A stretch of 64,000 nt of DNA from Glutamicibacter sp. JL.03c (GTDB lineage Bacteria > Actinomycetota > Actinomycetes > Actinomycetales > Micrococcaceae), in NCBI RefSeq assembly GCF_025854375.1, contig NZ_CP107575.1, forward strand, positions 3,410,001 to 3,474,000, written 5' to 3'. The notes under the pieces are model-generated. The model did no database searches, was not told where the DNA came from, and saw only the letters and a list, made by a program, of their open reading frames with translations. The position numbers were made by a program, and so were the translations under genes. This document shows, one piece after another, positions 9,116-17,510 of the stretch. Position 1 is the stretch's first letter; every line of letters begins with the position of its first letter.

Positions 9116-10288
9116 TTATGCTCCCCATCCTGCTTGGACCCCGCCGACACGTTCGGCTTCGATGCGGTTCTGGTAGTCCGATGCGCGGAAGGCCTGCATC
9201 GGGTCCGCTGGCAGGCCGCGTTCGGCGCGCCAGGCTTCAAGTTCCGCACGGATATCGGTGTAGAAGGCGTTCATGAAGATCTCGTTGGCCGCCAGCACGT
9301 CACCGGAAATCTGCGCTTCGGTTAGCGCTACCCGGTCGATCAGCAGGGCGCGGGCGGTCATCTCCTGGACGTTGAGCACGCTGCGGATCTGGCCCTGGAT
9401 CTTGTTCTCCACATTGTGGCACTGGTCCAGCATGAAGGAAATGGTGCTCGCCTCGTCCAGCCCGCCACCGCGGATCACCTCGGCCATGATGCGGAACAGC
9501 TGGTACGGATCGGCTGATCCGACGATCAGGTCATCGTCGGCGTAGAAGCGCGAGTTGAAGTCGAAGGAGCCCAGCTTGCCCAGCCGCAGCAGCTGCATCA
9601 CGATGAACTCGATGTTGGTGCCCGGAGCGTGGTGGCCGGTATCCAGGCACACCATCGCGCGCTCGCCCAGCGCGGCGACCTGGGCGTAGGACGTGCCCCA
9701 GTCCGGAACGTCGGTGTGGTAGAAAGCTGGTTCGAAGAACTTGTATTCCAGCACCAGCCGCTGCTCGCCGGTCAGCCGCGCGTAGATTTCGGCCAGCGAA
9801 TCCGCCAGGCGGTCCTGGCGGCCGCGCATGTCGGCCTGGCCCGGGTAGTTGGATCCCTCCGCCAGCCAGATCTTCAGATCCTGGCTGCCGGTGGCGTCCA
9901 TGACGTCGATGCATTCGAGGTGGTGATCGATGGCCTTGCGGCGGATCTTCGGGTCCTCGTGGGTCAGCGCACCGAACTTGTAGTCGTCGTCCTGGAAGGT
10001 ATTCGAGTTGATGGTCCCCAGGCGCACGCCCAGGTTTTCGGCGTGGGCACGCAGTTCGGCGAAGTCCTCGACCTTGTCCCAGGGAATGTGCAAGGCGACG
10101 GAGGGGGCAAGGCCGGTCAGGCGGTGCACCTCGGCGGCGTCGGCGATCTTCTCAAAGGGGTCCCGCGGTGTGCCTGCGGTGGAGTACACCTTGAAGCGGG
10201 TGCCGGAGTTGCCGTAGGCCCAGGACGGGACCTCGATGGCCAGGCGGTTGAGGGTTTCTCGGTTCTCGGGGCTCAGCGTTGCGCCCAT
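9116..10288 (-). CDS. rhaI: L-rhamnose isomerase (RhaI type)
   Basis: This enzyme interconverts L-rhamnose and L-rhamnulose in the first committed step. It belongs to the xylose-isomerase-like TIM-barrel group typified by the Pseudomonas stutzeri enzyme, not the E. coli RhaA family. Visible features include SGTRFKVYSTAGTPRDPFEK near the N-terminus, EYKFFEPAFYHTDVPDWG and CLDTGHHAPGTNIE, which contain the metal-binding carboxylates and histidines, and FDFNSRFYADDDL. The frame is open to 10309, but GGAG 6 nt upstream of the ATG at 10288 favours the shorter 390-aa form. The rhaM stop lies about 30 bp upstream. Confidence 0.92.
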   Translation of the reverse strand: MGATLSPENRETLNRLAIEVPSWAYGNSGTRFKVYSTAGTPRDPFEKIADAAEVHRLTGLAPSVALHIPWDKVEDFAELRAHAENLGVRLGTINSNTFQDDDYKFGALTHEDPKIRRKAIDHHLECIDVMDATGSQDLKIWLAEGSNYPGQADMRGRQDRLADSLAEIYARLTGEQRLVLEYKFFEPAFYHTDVPDWGTSYAQVAALGERAMVCLDTGHHAPGTNIEFIVMQLLRLGKLGSFDFNSRFYADDDLIVGSADPYQLFRIMAEVIRGGGLDEASTISFMLDQCHNVENKIQGQIRSVLNVQEMTARALLIDRVALTEAQISGDVLAANEIFMNAFYTDIRAELEAWRAERGLPADPMQAFRASDYQNRIEAERVGGVQAGWGA

Positions 10289-10318
10289 AAACCTCTCCAT
10301 TTCTGTCAATGCGGTGAA

Positions 10319-10666
10319 CTAGTTCTTGGCTGCTGGCAGATTCGCCAGCTGGTCTTCGAGATTGAATACTTCGGCCAGCCGCTCGGCTTGCTGGTCGGCG
10401 CGTCCGTCCAGGCTGACGAAGAACTGGGACATCTGCTCTTCCCACTGCGCGGTGCGCGGGTCGGCGTCAAGGGCCGCCTGGGCCGCTTGGTCATCATCGG
10501 TTTCGTAATAGCCGATCAGCAGCCCGTCGCCACGAAGGAATAGCGAGTAGTTCCGGCGTCCGGCATCCTCGATGGCCTGGAGCATTTCTGGCCACACCTG
10601 CTGGTGGCGTTCGATGTATTGATCCATCAGCTCCGGGAGCACTTGTAGCTGGAAGCAAACACGCAC
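10319..10666 (-). CDS. rhaM: L-rhamnose mutarotase
   Basis: This 115-aa protein equilibrates the anomers of L-rhamnose so that the isomerase receives its preferred form. It starts MRVCFQLQVLPELMDQYIER and continues with HQQVWPEMLQAI and RNYSLFLRGDGLLIGYYE, the family core containing the catalytic histidine and tyrosines. Length (about 104-115 aa) is normal. It is the first gene of the rhamnose operon, 211 bp from the divergent LacI-type regulator. Confidence 0.93.
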   Translation of the reverse strand: MRVCFQLQVLPELMDQYIERHQQVWPEMLQAIEDAGRRNYSLFLRGDGLLIGYYETDDDQAAQAALDADPRTAQWEEQMSQFFVSLDGRADQQAERLAEVFNLEDQLANLPAAKN

Positions 10667-10730
10667 GGGATTTCCTTATCTGCGCCAAACGTCGTTGTTA
10701 GTGATGCCGGCGATTCCCGATTCCAAAAAA

Positions 10731-10742
10731 TGAATCGTTTCA
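10731..10742. promoter_or_regulatory. LacI-type operator candidate (rha operon side)
   Basis: TGAATCGTTTCA is a near-perfect palindrome with a central CG, the layout bound by LacI-family repressors. It lies 65 bp upstream of rhaM in the divergent promoter region. Confidence 0.6.
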
Positions 10743-10756
10743 ATCGCCCGGCTTAT

Positions 10757-10778
10757 TGAGTGTAAGACACTTCACTCA
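10757..10778. repeat. Inverted repeat TGAGTG/CACTCA in the rha divergent promoter
   Basis: TGAGTG (10757-10762) and CACTCA (10773-10778) form a dyad between the two LacI-like sites, with the smaller dyad AGTGT/ACACT inside it. It may be a second regulator site or part of the promoter. Confidence 0.3.
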
Positions 10779-10817
10779 GGAAGATCAAGCGGGATTTGCC
10801 ATCATCAGCGAAAAGTT

Positions 10818-10831
10818 TTGAAACCTTTCAA
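10818..10831. promoter_or_regulatory. LacI-type operator candidate (regulator side)
   Basis: TTGAAA-CC-TTTCAA has perfect 6-bp arms and resembles the 10731 site (shared TTTCA half-site). It lies 47 bp before the LacI-family gene, consistent with autoregulation. Confidence 0.55.
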
Positions 10832-10877
10832 TCGAGCCCTGCATTAAGCCTGCCACCGCAGCCCGGGATATACTTCC

Positions 10878-11933
10878 ATGACAAGCAACCTCGATCAGAA
10901 CAGGACCCCTGTGGCCGCCAGCGTTAAGGAAGTCGCCGCCGAAGCCGGAGTTTCCGTGGGCACGGTATCCAACGTGCTCAACCGCCCAGAGGTTGTCTCC
11001 GAACGAACGGTCGCCAAGGTGGCCGCGGCCATCGAGAAGCTCGGCTTCGTGCGCAACGATGCCGCGCGTCAACTGCGTGCTGGGCATAGCCGGAACTTCG
11101 GGCTCGTCGTCCTCGATGCCCGCAACCCGTTCTTCATGGATCTCACGCAGGGGGCGCAGCACCGGGCCCTGGAACATGGCTATACAGTGCTCATGGGGTC
11201 CAGCGACAATTCGTTGACCACCGAGCAACAGCTGCTGGACCTGTTCGACGAGCAACGGGTCGCAGGTGTCCTCATCTCCCCCATGCACAGCGATCTCAGC
11301 CGCCTGTGGAAAATCCGCGAGGCGGGCACCCCTGTGGTCCTGGTCGACCGCGGCAGCGGGGACCGCAGTTTCTCCTCGGTCTCGGTCAACGACGTTGAAG
11401 GCGGACGCATCGCCGTACAGCACCTGGTGGATCTTGGCCGAAAGAATATCGCGTTTGTCGGCGGACCGCGAAGCATCGAACAGGTGCAGCATCGCCTCGA
11501 GGGGGCCCAATCAGTGATCGCCGGCACCGCCGACGCAGTGCTGGCGCACCTGGAAACCAAGCAACTTACCGTCTTTGAGGGACGTGCCGTCGGCGAGCGC
11601 ATCCTGGCCATGGATCCGTCCCAACGCCCGGACGGCGTTTTCGCCGCCAACGACCTGCTGGCACTGGGCATCCTGCAGGCTTTGGTGATGTCCGGGTCCC
11701 TGTCGGTGCCCGAGGACATCGCATTGGTGGGCTACGACAATATCGACTTCGCTCAGTCGGCCGTCGTCCCTCTCACCACGGTGCGGCAGCCTGCAGAAGA
11801 AATCGGACGCACCGCGGTTGACGTGCTGCTGCGTGAAGCCGAAGCGGGCACCGATGCGGTGCGCGAACAGTTCGTTTTCACGCCGAAGCTTGTCATCCGT
11901 GAATCAACGGTGGGCACCGGCAACACGAACTAA
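10878..11933 (+). CDS. LacI-family transcriptional repressor, probable rhamnose regulator
   Basis: This 351-aa regulator has an N-terminal LacI helix-turn-helix (ASVKEVAAEAGVSVGTVSNV, then LNRPEVVSERTVAKV, about residues 13-48) and a periplasmic-binding-protein-like sensor domain (NFGLVVLDARNPFFMDL, RVAGVLISP, DGVFAANDLLALGIL, ALVGYDNIDFAQSA). It is divergent from the rhamnose operon across 211 bp that contain two LacI-like palindromes. I infer that it represses rhaM-rhaB in the absence of a rhamnose-derived inducer. The ATG at 10878 is the only sensible start. Confidence 0.88.
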   Translation: MTSNLDQNRTPVAASVKEVAAEAGVSVGTVSNVLNRPEVVSERTVAKVAAAIEKLGFVRNDAARQLRAGHSRNFGLVVLDARNPFFMDLTQGAQHRALEHGYTVLMGSSDNSLTTEQQLLDLFDEQRVAGVLISPMHSDLSRLWKIREAGTPVVLVDRGSGDRSFSSVSVNDVEGGRIAVQHLVDLGRKNIAFVGGPRSIEQVQHRLEGAQSVIAGTADAVLAHLETKQLTVFEGRAVGERILAMDPSQRPDGVFAANDLLALGILQALVMSGSLSVPEDIALVGYDNIDFAQSAVVPLTTVRQPAEEIGRTAVDVLLREAEAGTDAVREQFVFTPKLVIRESTVGTGNTN

Positions 11934-12027
11934 TGGATTGCTGATGGAATCCTGTATGGCAGTTTCTGGGGATGCATTCGTGGCAGATCTCTTGCTAGGT
12001 TGGCACTGATGCCAACGAAAGGATGGA

Positions 12028-12198
12028 ATGATGACTTCTAATAATCCGGAAACCTCCCTGAACAAGGACGAAGCAGAAGTGCCAGATACCATTTCCGATC
12101 CGGCGCGCAACGACGAGGTCGGCCAGGACTGGAGCGATGAGGGCGGGGCCACTCCCGCTGGCGCTGCCATCGACGGCACCGACGGCACCGAAAACTAG
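12028..12198 (+). CDS. Small acidic hypothetical protein (56 aa)
   Basis: An ORF begins ATGATG with AAAGGA at 12018-12023 as a good ribosome binding site. It encodes a strongly acidic, low-complexity peptide (MMTSNNPETSLNKDEAEV..., ending DGTDGTEN) with no hydrophobic core, probably disordered. It is followed by a strong hairpin terminator, which supports it being a real transcription unit. Small Asp/Glu-rich proteins of this sort are common in Micrococcaceae, but I do not recognise a named family. Function unknown. Confidence 0.6.
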   Translation: MMTSNNPETSLNKDEAEVPDTISDPARNDEVGQDWSDEGGATPAGAAIDGTDGTEN

Positions 12199-12219
12199 GA
12201 TCCCTCTGCGTGGCCTGCT

Positions 12220-12255
12220 GCGGCGGGGCGTTCCCTCAGGGGCGCGCCCCGCCGC
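12220..12255 (+). terminator. Strong GC-rich terminator hairpin
   Basis: GCGGCGGGGCG (12220-12230) pairs perfectly with CGCCCCGCCGC (12245-12255) around a 14-nt loop. It lies 22 bp after the small acidic ORF and before the LysR gene. Confidence 0.75.
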
Positions 12256-12344
12256 CGGTGCGTTAACCAGTGCCCCTCAACCGCTCATGCTAGCGTTTTT
12301 CGATAGTACTGTTGCTGTTACATTTTCTAGGGGAACCTCACGCC

Positions 12345-13232
12345 ATGGCCACTCAACCAGACCTCAGCGGCGTTTCCCTCCCCCAGATTGCAGCGGTAAT
12401 CGCAGTGGTCGACTACGGTTCCTTCACCGCGGCGGCCGACATCCTCGGCATCTCGCAGCCCTCGCTCTCCCGAAGGGTGCAGAGCCTGGAACAGGTCTTG
12501 GGCCTGCCGATTTTCCGAGCGGTCGGACGCACCATGCAGCTCACCGATGCCGGACGAAGCATCGTCCCCGCCGGACGTCGAATCCTTGATGAATTGGCGT
12601 CCATCAACGCCCTCGGTGCATCCACCAGGGAACTGGCAACGGGCTCGCTGCGCATTGCAGGCCTGCCCTCATTGATTGGCAGTGTGCTGCCTGAGTACGT
12701 CGGGCAGTTCCACCAGCAACATCCCGGCATCCATTTGGAAATCCTCAGCGTCCAGGACCATGAAGAACTCGTCGAAGCCATTCGGCTAGGCAGTGCCGAC
12801 GCGGCCTTTGGCGTCAGCCACTCAGTTCCCGCTGATCTGGAAACACGGCGGGTCTGCCATCAGGAATTCTCCGCGGTCATCCCCTCCGGCCTAGGCACTG
12901 GCACAGAACTCAACGCCGCGCTGCTGAATACGCTGACCCTAGTCAGCTTGCCCCACCCTACTTCCATCCGCAAGGTGACCGACGAGGTCTATCGCTCACT
13001 GGGCTGCACTCCTGCGCGGGTCATCACCACCGTGCAGCGTGACGCCCTGGTTCCGCTGAGCATTGCCAGCGGCGGTATCACGATGGTTCCGCGCATCATG
13101 GCCACCACGGCCGAGGTTTATGGCGGCAGGCAGTTGTCCTTGCCGGAGGGCACCGGCCGGGCCATCGGTGTGATCTACCGGCGAGACCCTTTCCAGAATC
13201 CCGCGTTGTCAGAATTCCTGCACTTCTTGTGA
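12345..13232 (+). CDS. LysR-family transcriptional regulator
   Basis: This protein of about 295 aa has a typical LysR N-terminus: LPQIAAVIAVVDYGSFTAAA, DILGISQPSLSRRVQSLEQVLG, LPIFRAVGRTMQLTDAGR. The C-terminal effector domain contains GSLRIAGLPSLIGSVLPEYV and HPGIHLEILSV. The frame is open upstream to 12312, but the ATG at 12345 has AGGGGAA about 9 nt before it and gives the normal LysR start. Its target is unclear. It has no divergent partner; the LCP gene lies downstream in the same direction. Confidence 0.88.
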   Translation: MATQPDLSGVSLPQIAAVIAVVDYGSFTAAADILGISQPSLSRRVQSLEQVLGLPIFRAVGRTMQLTDAGRSIVPAGRRILDELASINALGASTRELATGSLRIAGLPSLIGSVLPEYVGQFHQQHPGIHLEILSVQDHEELVEAIRLGSADAAFGVSHSVPADLETRRVCHQEFSAVIPSGLGTGTELNAALLNTLTLVSLPHPTSIRKVTDEVYRSLGCTPARVITTVQRDALVPLSIASGGITMVPRIMATTAEVYGGRQLSLPEGTGRAIGVIYRRDPFQNPALSEFLHFL

Positions 13233-13398
13233 GCCATGGCACCCGGTCGGGGCTCTGCCGTACGGTTCATGGCCAGTAAGCCCTGGCATAGCTTTCTTGC
13301 ATGGATGAGATCGTCGAATCTATTGGTGCGCTGCATGGCTTTCGTGATGCTCTGGAGATTGACCTATGACCAGATGAATGCACGCAGGAGGCCTTCCG

Positions 13399-14763
13399 AT
13401 GACCGAGCTTCGAATCCGACCTCGCCGTCGGCGCATCACTTTCGTGCTCATCGCTGCACTGGTCATTGCCCTGATTGTCGCCGCCAGCGGGCTCTGGTTC
13501 AAGCTGCAGGGCAACATCTCCACCGCATCCATGCGCAGCTCAGAATCCGCTGCTCCGGACTCCAGCCATGGGCTCAATATCCTGTTGCTGGGATCCGACA
13601 CCCGCGATCTTGAAGCCTCAGGCTACGGCAAGGCCACAGGCGCGCGCAGTGATTCGATGGTGCTCGTGCATGTGGCCGCTGGCAACAAGCGCATCGACGC
13701 GGTGCAGATTCCGCGTGACACCTTGGTGGACATGCCAGCCTGCGAAGACACCGGACATGGCCCCTCGGCCGGTGGGGTCTCGATGATCAACTCGGCGCTG
13801 AATTATGGTCCGGCCTGCTCGGTGGCCGCCGTTGAGGCATTGACCGGGGTGCAGCTGAATCACTTCATCGAGGTCAATTTCGAAGGCTTCATCTCCATTG
13901 TGGATGCACTCGGCGGAGTCAACGTGTGCCTGCCCCAGCCTCTGAAGGATTCCAAGGCGAAATTGGATCTTCCCGCCGGGGACCAGAAGGTCAACGGCAC
14001 CGACGCCTTGGCGCTGGCTCGCACCCGCCACGCCGTGGGCGATGGCAGCGACATCGCCCGCCTGGGACACCAGCAGATGGTCATGTCAGCCATCGTCCAG
14101 CAAGCTACCAGCCGCGAGACACTCGCCCGTCCGGACCGCTTGTATTCATTCCTGGACGCCGCCACCCAGTCGTTGACGGTGGACCCCGGCTTGAGCTCGC
14201 TCTCGGATCTCACTGCGTTGGCCGCCCGCGCCCAGGCCGTGCCGTCCAACGAAATCACCTTCATGACCATGCCCTGGGCACCGGCACCGCAGAATATCAA
14301 CCGCGTAGTTCCCTCGGCAGATGCCGATGCGCTTTTTGCCAGCTTGCGCGAGGACTCGCCGGTGGCTCTCGCCGGAAAGGCGTCCGGGAAGAAATCTGAT
14401 GAGGATGCGGCGGCGGCAATTGATGACCGTGCGGCAGCCGTGCAGATCACCAACGCCGCCCGGGTGGCGAATCTCGCCAGCGACTACGCCAAGAAGGCTA
14501 GTGAGCAAGGGTTCACGGTGTCTGGTATCGGCAATGCCGCCAGCGTTCAGAGCACAACGAGCTTGCTGGCCGCCGACACGGAACAGGCACGACAGACCGC
14601 CGCAGCCCTGGCCAAGGAGCTCAATCTGGACATCGCGCCGAAAACCGCCGCCATCGACGGGGTCCAGCTGCACCTGGGCCAAGACTATCAGAGCGTTCAG
14701 AAGCCTGAAAAGCCTGAAGTGGAAACCACTAACCGCAAGGCCAGCCAAAGCCTGTGCGGTTAG
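13399..14763 (+). CDS. LytR-CpsA-Psr (LCP) family protein with LytR C-terminal domain
   Basis: LCP proteins attach teichoic-acid-like or other glycopolymers to peptidoglycan at the outer face of the membrane. After a basic N-terminus (RIRPRRRRITF) there is one membrane anchor (about residues 14-34). The LCP core follows, with LLLGSDTR, ARSDSMVLVHV, AVQIPRDTLVDMP, FEGFISIVDALGGVNVCLP and ALARTRHAVGDGSDIARLGHQ, which include the conserved Arg and Asp residues. Residues from about 345 match the LytR_C domain. GGAGG 7 nt before the ATG at 13399 sets the start; the frame is open to 13378. A 454-aa length is usual. Confidence 0.9.
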   Translation: MTELRIRPRRRRITFVLIAALVIALIVAASGLWFKLQGNISTASMRSSESAAPDSSHGLNILLLGSDTRDLEASGYGKATGARSDSMVLVHVAAGNKRIDAVQIPRDTLVDMPACEDTGHGPSAGGVSMINSALNYGPACSVAAVEALTGVQLNHFIEVNFEGFISIVDALGGVNVCLPQPLKDSKAKLDLPAGDQKVNGTDALALARTRHAVGDGSDIARLGHQQMVMSAIVQQATSRETLARPDRLYSFLDAATQSLTVDPGLSSLSDLTALAARAQAVPSNEITFMTMPWAPAPQNINRVVPSADADALFASLREDSPVALAGKASGKKSDEDAAAAIDDRAAAVQITNAARVANLASDYAKKASEQGFTVSGIGNAASVQSTTSLLAADTEQARQTAAALAKELNLDIAPKTAAIDGVQLHLGQDYQSVQKPEKPEVETTNRKASQSLCG

Positions 14764-14773
14764 CGGTGATCGT

Positions 14774-16549
14774 CTAGAACTCCTGATCCAGGAACTCGTT
14801 GATTTCCTGGATGCTGAACACTGCTGGGTCGAAATCCTCGCCTGGCTCCAATGCGTAGTCTTCAGGAACAACGTCCTGCATCATGGTCAACGGCTGTTCG
14901 TTCTTGAGCTCTTCGACCATCTCGTTCCAATTCAACGCTCCACCGCTATCTTCCAGCGGCCCCATGCGGCGGCCGCCGATGCACCGTGGCAGCTGGCCAT
15001 CGTCGGACTTGAGAACGTCTTCAACCTCGATACCGATCCGCCAATCATCGCCAAAGTCGTAGGCGTAGCTTAGACGGTCCTTTGGCTTTTTGAAGAGCTT
15101 GGAGAGCAGTACCGTCGACTCGTCGATATCGCTTTCCATATACGAGTTCTGGGGTCCGTAGCTAGGCTTAAAGTTCGGCCCGTAGAACTGGTGCAGGTGC
15201 GAATCGGACCAGTCGAAGCTGATCTGGATGATGTCATGCAGGTCGGCCAGATTCAGGTCGGCTGGCACCAAGACGCGACGCCAGATCGGCGGCTTTGCTT
15301 CGCGCAGGGTGAGCTTCAGCTGCAGTACTTTGCCCTTATACGGCTCGGTGCGCTTCAGGCGCTTGGGTTCTTCTTCGTCGTCAAGGGAAAATCCTAAGGG
15401 ATCAGAAGCTATCTGGTCATCCGGCGCTTGAACCAGCTCTTGTTCTTGCGCGTCGTCATCCAGATCGGTCAGCGCCAGCCGGACAATTCCTGGAATATCG
15501 TAGGCGCCGCCTTGGCTCACGAGCCCAAGAGAACGCAGCAAGTCCATGCGTTGATGCGCTCCAGCCCACCCTGCTTCGGAGAACGCCTCGCTGCGATCTT
15601 CAGTGACCGGCTGCGCCTCGCCATCAATGGCCTTGAGCAGCCAGAGGTTGGACAAGCCCCAGGCTTCAAGGTTTTCCCCGGCACTTTGCTCCGGCTGGGC
15701 CAGCAGCAGATCAAGGATGGCTTTGAGATAGGTGTACTTGCTTTGGTAGGAAGCCACGTCGTCTGGAGCCAGAAGGGCCCGAGCATTCTTGCCGTGCTCC
15801 GGAACAGCACCGGTTGTGGTGTCCAGCGCTCCAGCGGCTTCAAGGGCGGAGAGCACAACAGAAGCAGCATACTGGCGGCTTGAAGCATCAATTTCCTTCG
15901 AAAATAAGCCGCGAACCGCTTCGGCGGCTTGGGAAAGATACTTCGGGCCCGGACCAGCGTTCCAGTACTCATGGCCTGTGGTGGTGGCCCAGGTCAGGAG
16001 AACCCGGCCCATCGTCAAAACCTGCATTTGACCGATTTCAGCCACAGCATCTTCAGCCGATTCCGGTACATCCAGCAACTTCGTCTCGCTGTGCCCGCTG
16101 AACGGGTCATCGGAATTTATGGTCTCCAGCAGCCATTCGAGACCCGCGGGGTCACCACGCCACAGATCGTTTTCACGCAAGAAGTCCAAGTAGACGGTCC
16201 ATGCGGTGAACACGAGATCGCGCAGTTCCCCGGAGTCATCATCCGGGTCCTCGGCTTCTTCAAATTCGATGGTCGCGGTCAGCACGGTGAAGAGCTGCGG
16301 CGGATCGAAGTCGGTCACGCCACGCAATTCGATCGCTTCAGCGTAGTAGCTTAGGGTCTCGCCCACCGCGGCCAACACCATGGGAGCCAGCTCGCTATCC
16401 CCATGCTGGGCTTCGAGCCATCGGGTGAATTGAGGGGCTAGCGCATCCAGACCGCGCTTGACCTTCGCCCGTTCAATGGAGATGACGTCTCCTTGCAGGC
16501 GCGCCGGGTGCCCCTGCTTGGGCTTCTGCTTCTTCTTTTTCTTTGCCAC
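14774..16549 (-). CDS. PRiA4b ORF-3 family protein with long N-terminal region
   Basis: The C-terminal 190 residues (from about 403) match the plasmid pRiA4b ORF-3-like domain: LQLKLTLREAKPPIWRRVLV, LADLHDIIQISFDWSDSHLH, LSYAYDFGDDWRIGIEVED and LPRCIGGRRMGPLEDSGG. The N-terminal 400 residues are an alpha-helical, acidic domain with no motif I can name, and the extreme N-terminus is a Lys run (KKKKKQKPKQG). It starts with GTG at 16549. The biochemical function of this family is not established. The gene stands alone, convergent with the LCP gene. Confidence 0.82.
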   Translation of the reverse strand: MAKKKKKQKPKQGHPARLQGDVISIERAKVKRGLDALAPQFTRWLEAQHGDSELAPMVLAAVGETLSYYAEAIELRGVTDFDPPQLFTVLTATIEFEEAEDPDDDSGELRDLVFTAWTVYLDFLRENDLWRGDPAGLEWLLETINSDDPFSGHSETKLLDVPESAEDAVAEIGQMQVLTMGRVLLTWATTTGHEYWNAGPGPKYLSQAAEAVRGLFSKEIDASSRQYAASVVLSALEAAGALDTTTGAVPEHGKNARALLAPDDVASYQSKYTYLKAILDLLLAQPEQSAGENLEAWGLSNLWLLKAIDGEAQPVTEDRSEAFSEAGWAGAHQRMDLLRSLGLVSQGGAYDIPGIVRLALTDLDDDAQEQELVQAPDDQIASDPLGFSLDDEEEPKRLKRTEPYKGKVLQLKLTLREAKPPIWRRVLVPADLNLADLHDIIQISFDWSDSHLHQFYGPNFKPSYGPQNSYMESDIDESTVLLSKLFKKPKDRLSYAYDFGDDWRIGIEVEDVLKSDDGQLPRCIGGRRMGPLEDSGGALNWNEMVEELKNEQPLTMMQDVVPEDYALEPGEDFDPAVFSIQEINEFLDQEF

Positions 16550-16719
16550 TGAGCCGCTTTCCCATCGTTGCTTCGCTTAGTTTCAAGGCTACGTGCCACC
16601 GAGCATCACTGCCCAACTTTTAGCCTGACGCGATTGGATGGAATCCTGAATCCAGAGCGCTTGGACATCTATGACGAATTCATTGTTGAACGAAAAGCGC
16701 TGGTTGGTAGGGTGACAGC

Positions 16720-17418
16720 ATGATCAATACTGCCCGTTTGCATTCGGATCTGTCCCGGCTCGCTCGTGAAACTGCGATGATGTCCGCAACGATCCGGACA
16801 CAGTCTTCAGAAGAACTAGCCGCCGACTCATTGTGCGGGGGCTGGAGCCGAGCTCATGTCATCGCACATCTGGCCTCCAACGGCCGAACTTTGGTTAAAC
16901 TCGTGGACTGGGCCATCACTGGCGAACCACAGAAGCTTTACGCCTCGCAGGATGCGCGCAACGCGGAAATCGATCAGCTGGCAGCGCTGCCTCGTGAGGA
17001 ACTGCTCTCCGCTTTTGATGAATCGGCCGCATTCTTCGCCCAAGAGTGCGAGCGCCTGGCCGGCGAGCTTGCTGTTGAGGAAGTGGACCTGCACGGCAAG
17101 ATCATTCCTGCTTCCTCCATCGTGGCACTGCGCATCGCAGAAGTGGTCATCCACCACCATGACCTCGACACCGCATGGAGCATCCAGGATGCCGATCCGG
17201 CCTCCCAGGAAAATGCCGTCGAAGCAGCGGTACGCACCATGCGCGTCAAGGATGCCCCTGGGATGACTCTTCTGAGCGAAGAAGGCGACGAATGGGTCAT
17301 TGGCGACGGCTCGTTGACCGTCCGCGCCGACCGCGCAAGCCTGGTTGAATGGCTGGCCCGAGGCGAAGCCCGGAACATCGAAGCCGACGGACCGATTCCG
17401 CAGCTGCCCACCTGGTAG
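16720..17418 (+). CDS. Maleylpyruvate isomerase family (mycothiol-dependent type) protein
   Basis: This 232-aa protein belongs to the DinB-like MDMPI superfamily, which includes mycothiol-dependent maleylpyruvate isomerase. The N-terminal domain shows SLCGGWSRAHVIAHLASNGR and then RIAEVVIHHHDLDTAW, which supply the metal-binding histidines. The C-terminal part (VEAAVRTMRVKDA, SLTVRADRASLVEWLARGE) is the short MDMPI C-terminal domain. Length is normal. There are no aromatic-acid genes nearby, so the substrate is unknown. Mycothiol use is inferred from the family and is consistent with an actinobacterial host. Confidence 0.82.
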   Translation: MINTARLHSDLSRLARETAMMSATIRTQSSEELAADSLCGGWSRAHVIAHLASNGRTLVKLVDWAITGEPQKLYASQDARNAEIDQLAALPREELLSAFDESAAFFAQECERLAGELAVEEVDLHGKIIPASSIVALRIAEVVIHHHDLDTAWSIQDADPASQENAVEAAVRTMRVKDAPGMTLLSEEGDEWVIGDGSLTVRADRASLVEWLARGEARNIEADGPIPQLPTW

Positions 17419-17510
17419 CCGCCTCGCGCAGGGGTGTCTGCACGTGAAAATGCGTCAGGTAACGGGGAGAATAGATACGTCCTGCTCTTGCAGATGAAAA
17501 GGAAGCGCTC

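Noticed and set aside
13236-13613. Plus-strand frame between the LysR and LCP genes
   Set aside because: It runs into the LCP gene in another frame and has no family pattern or convincing start.
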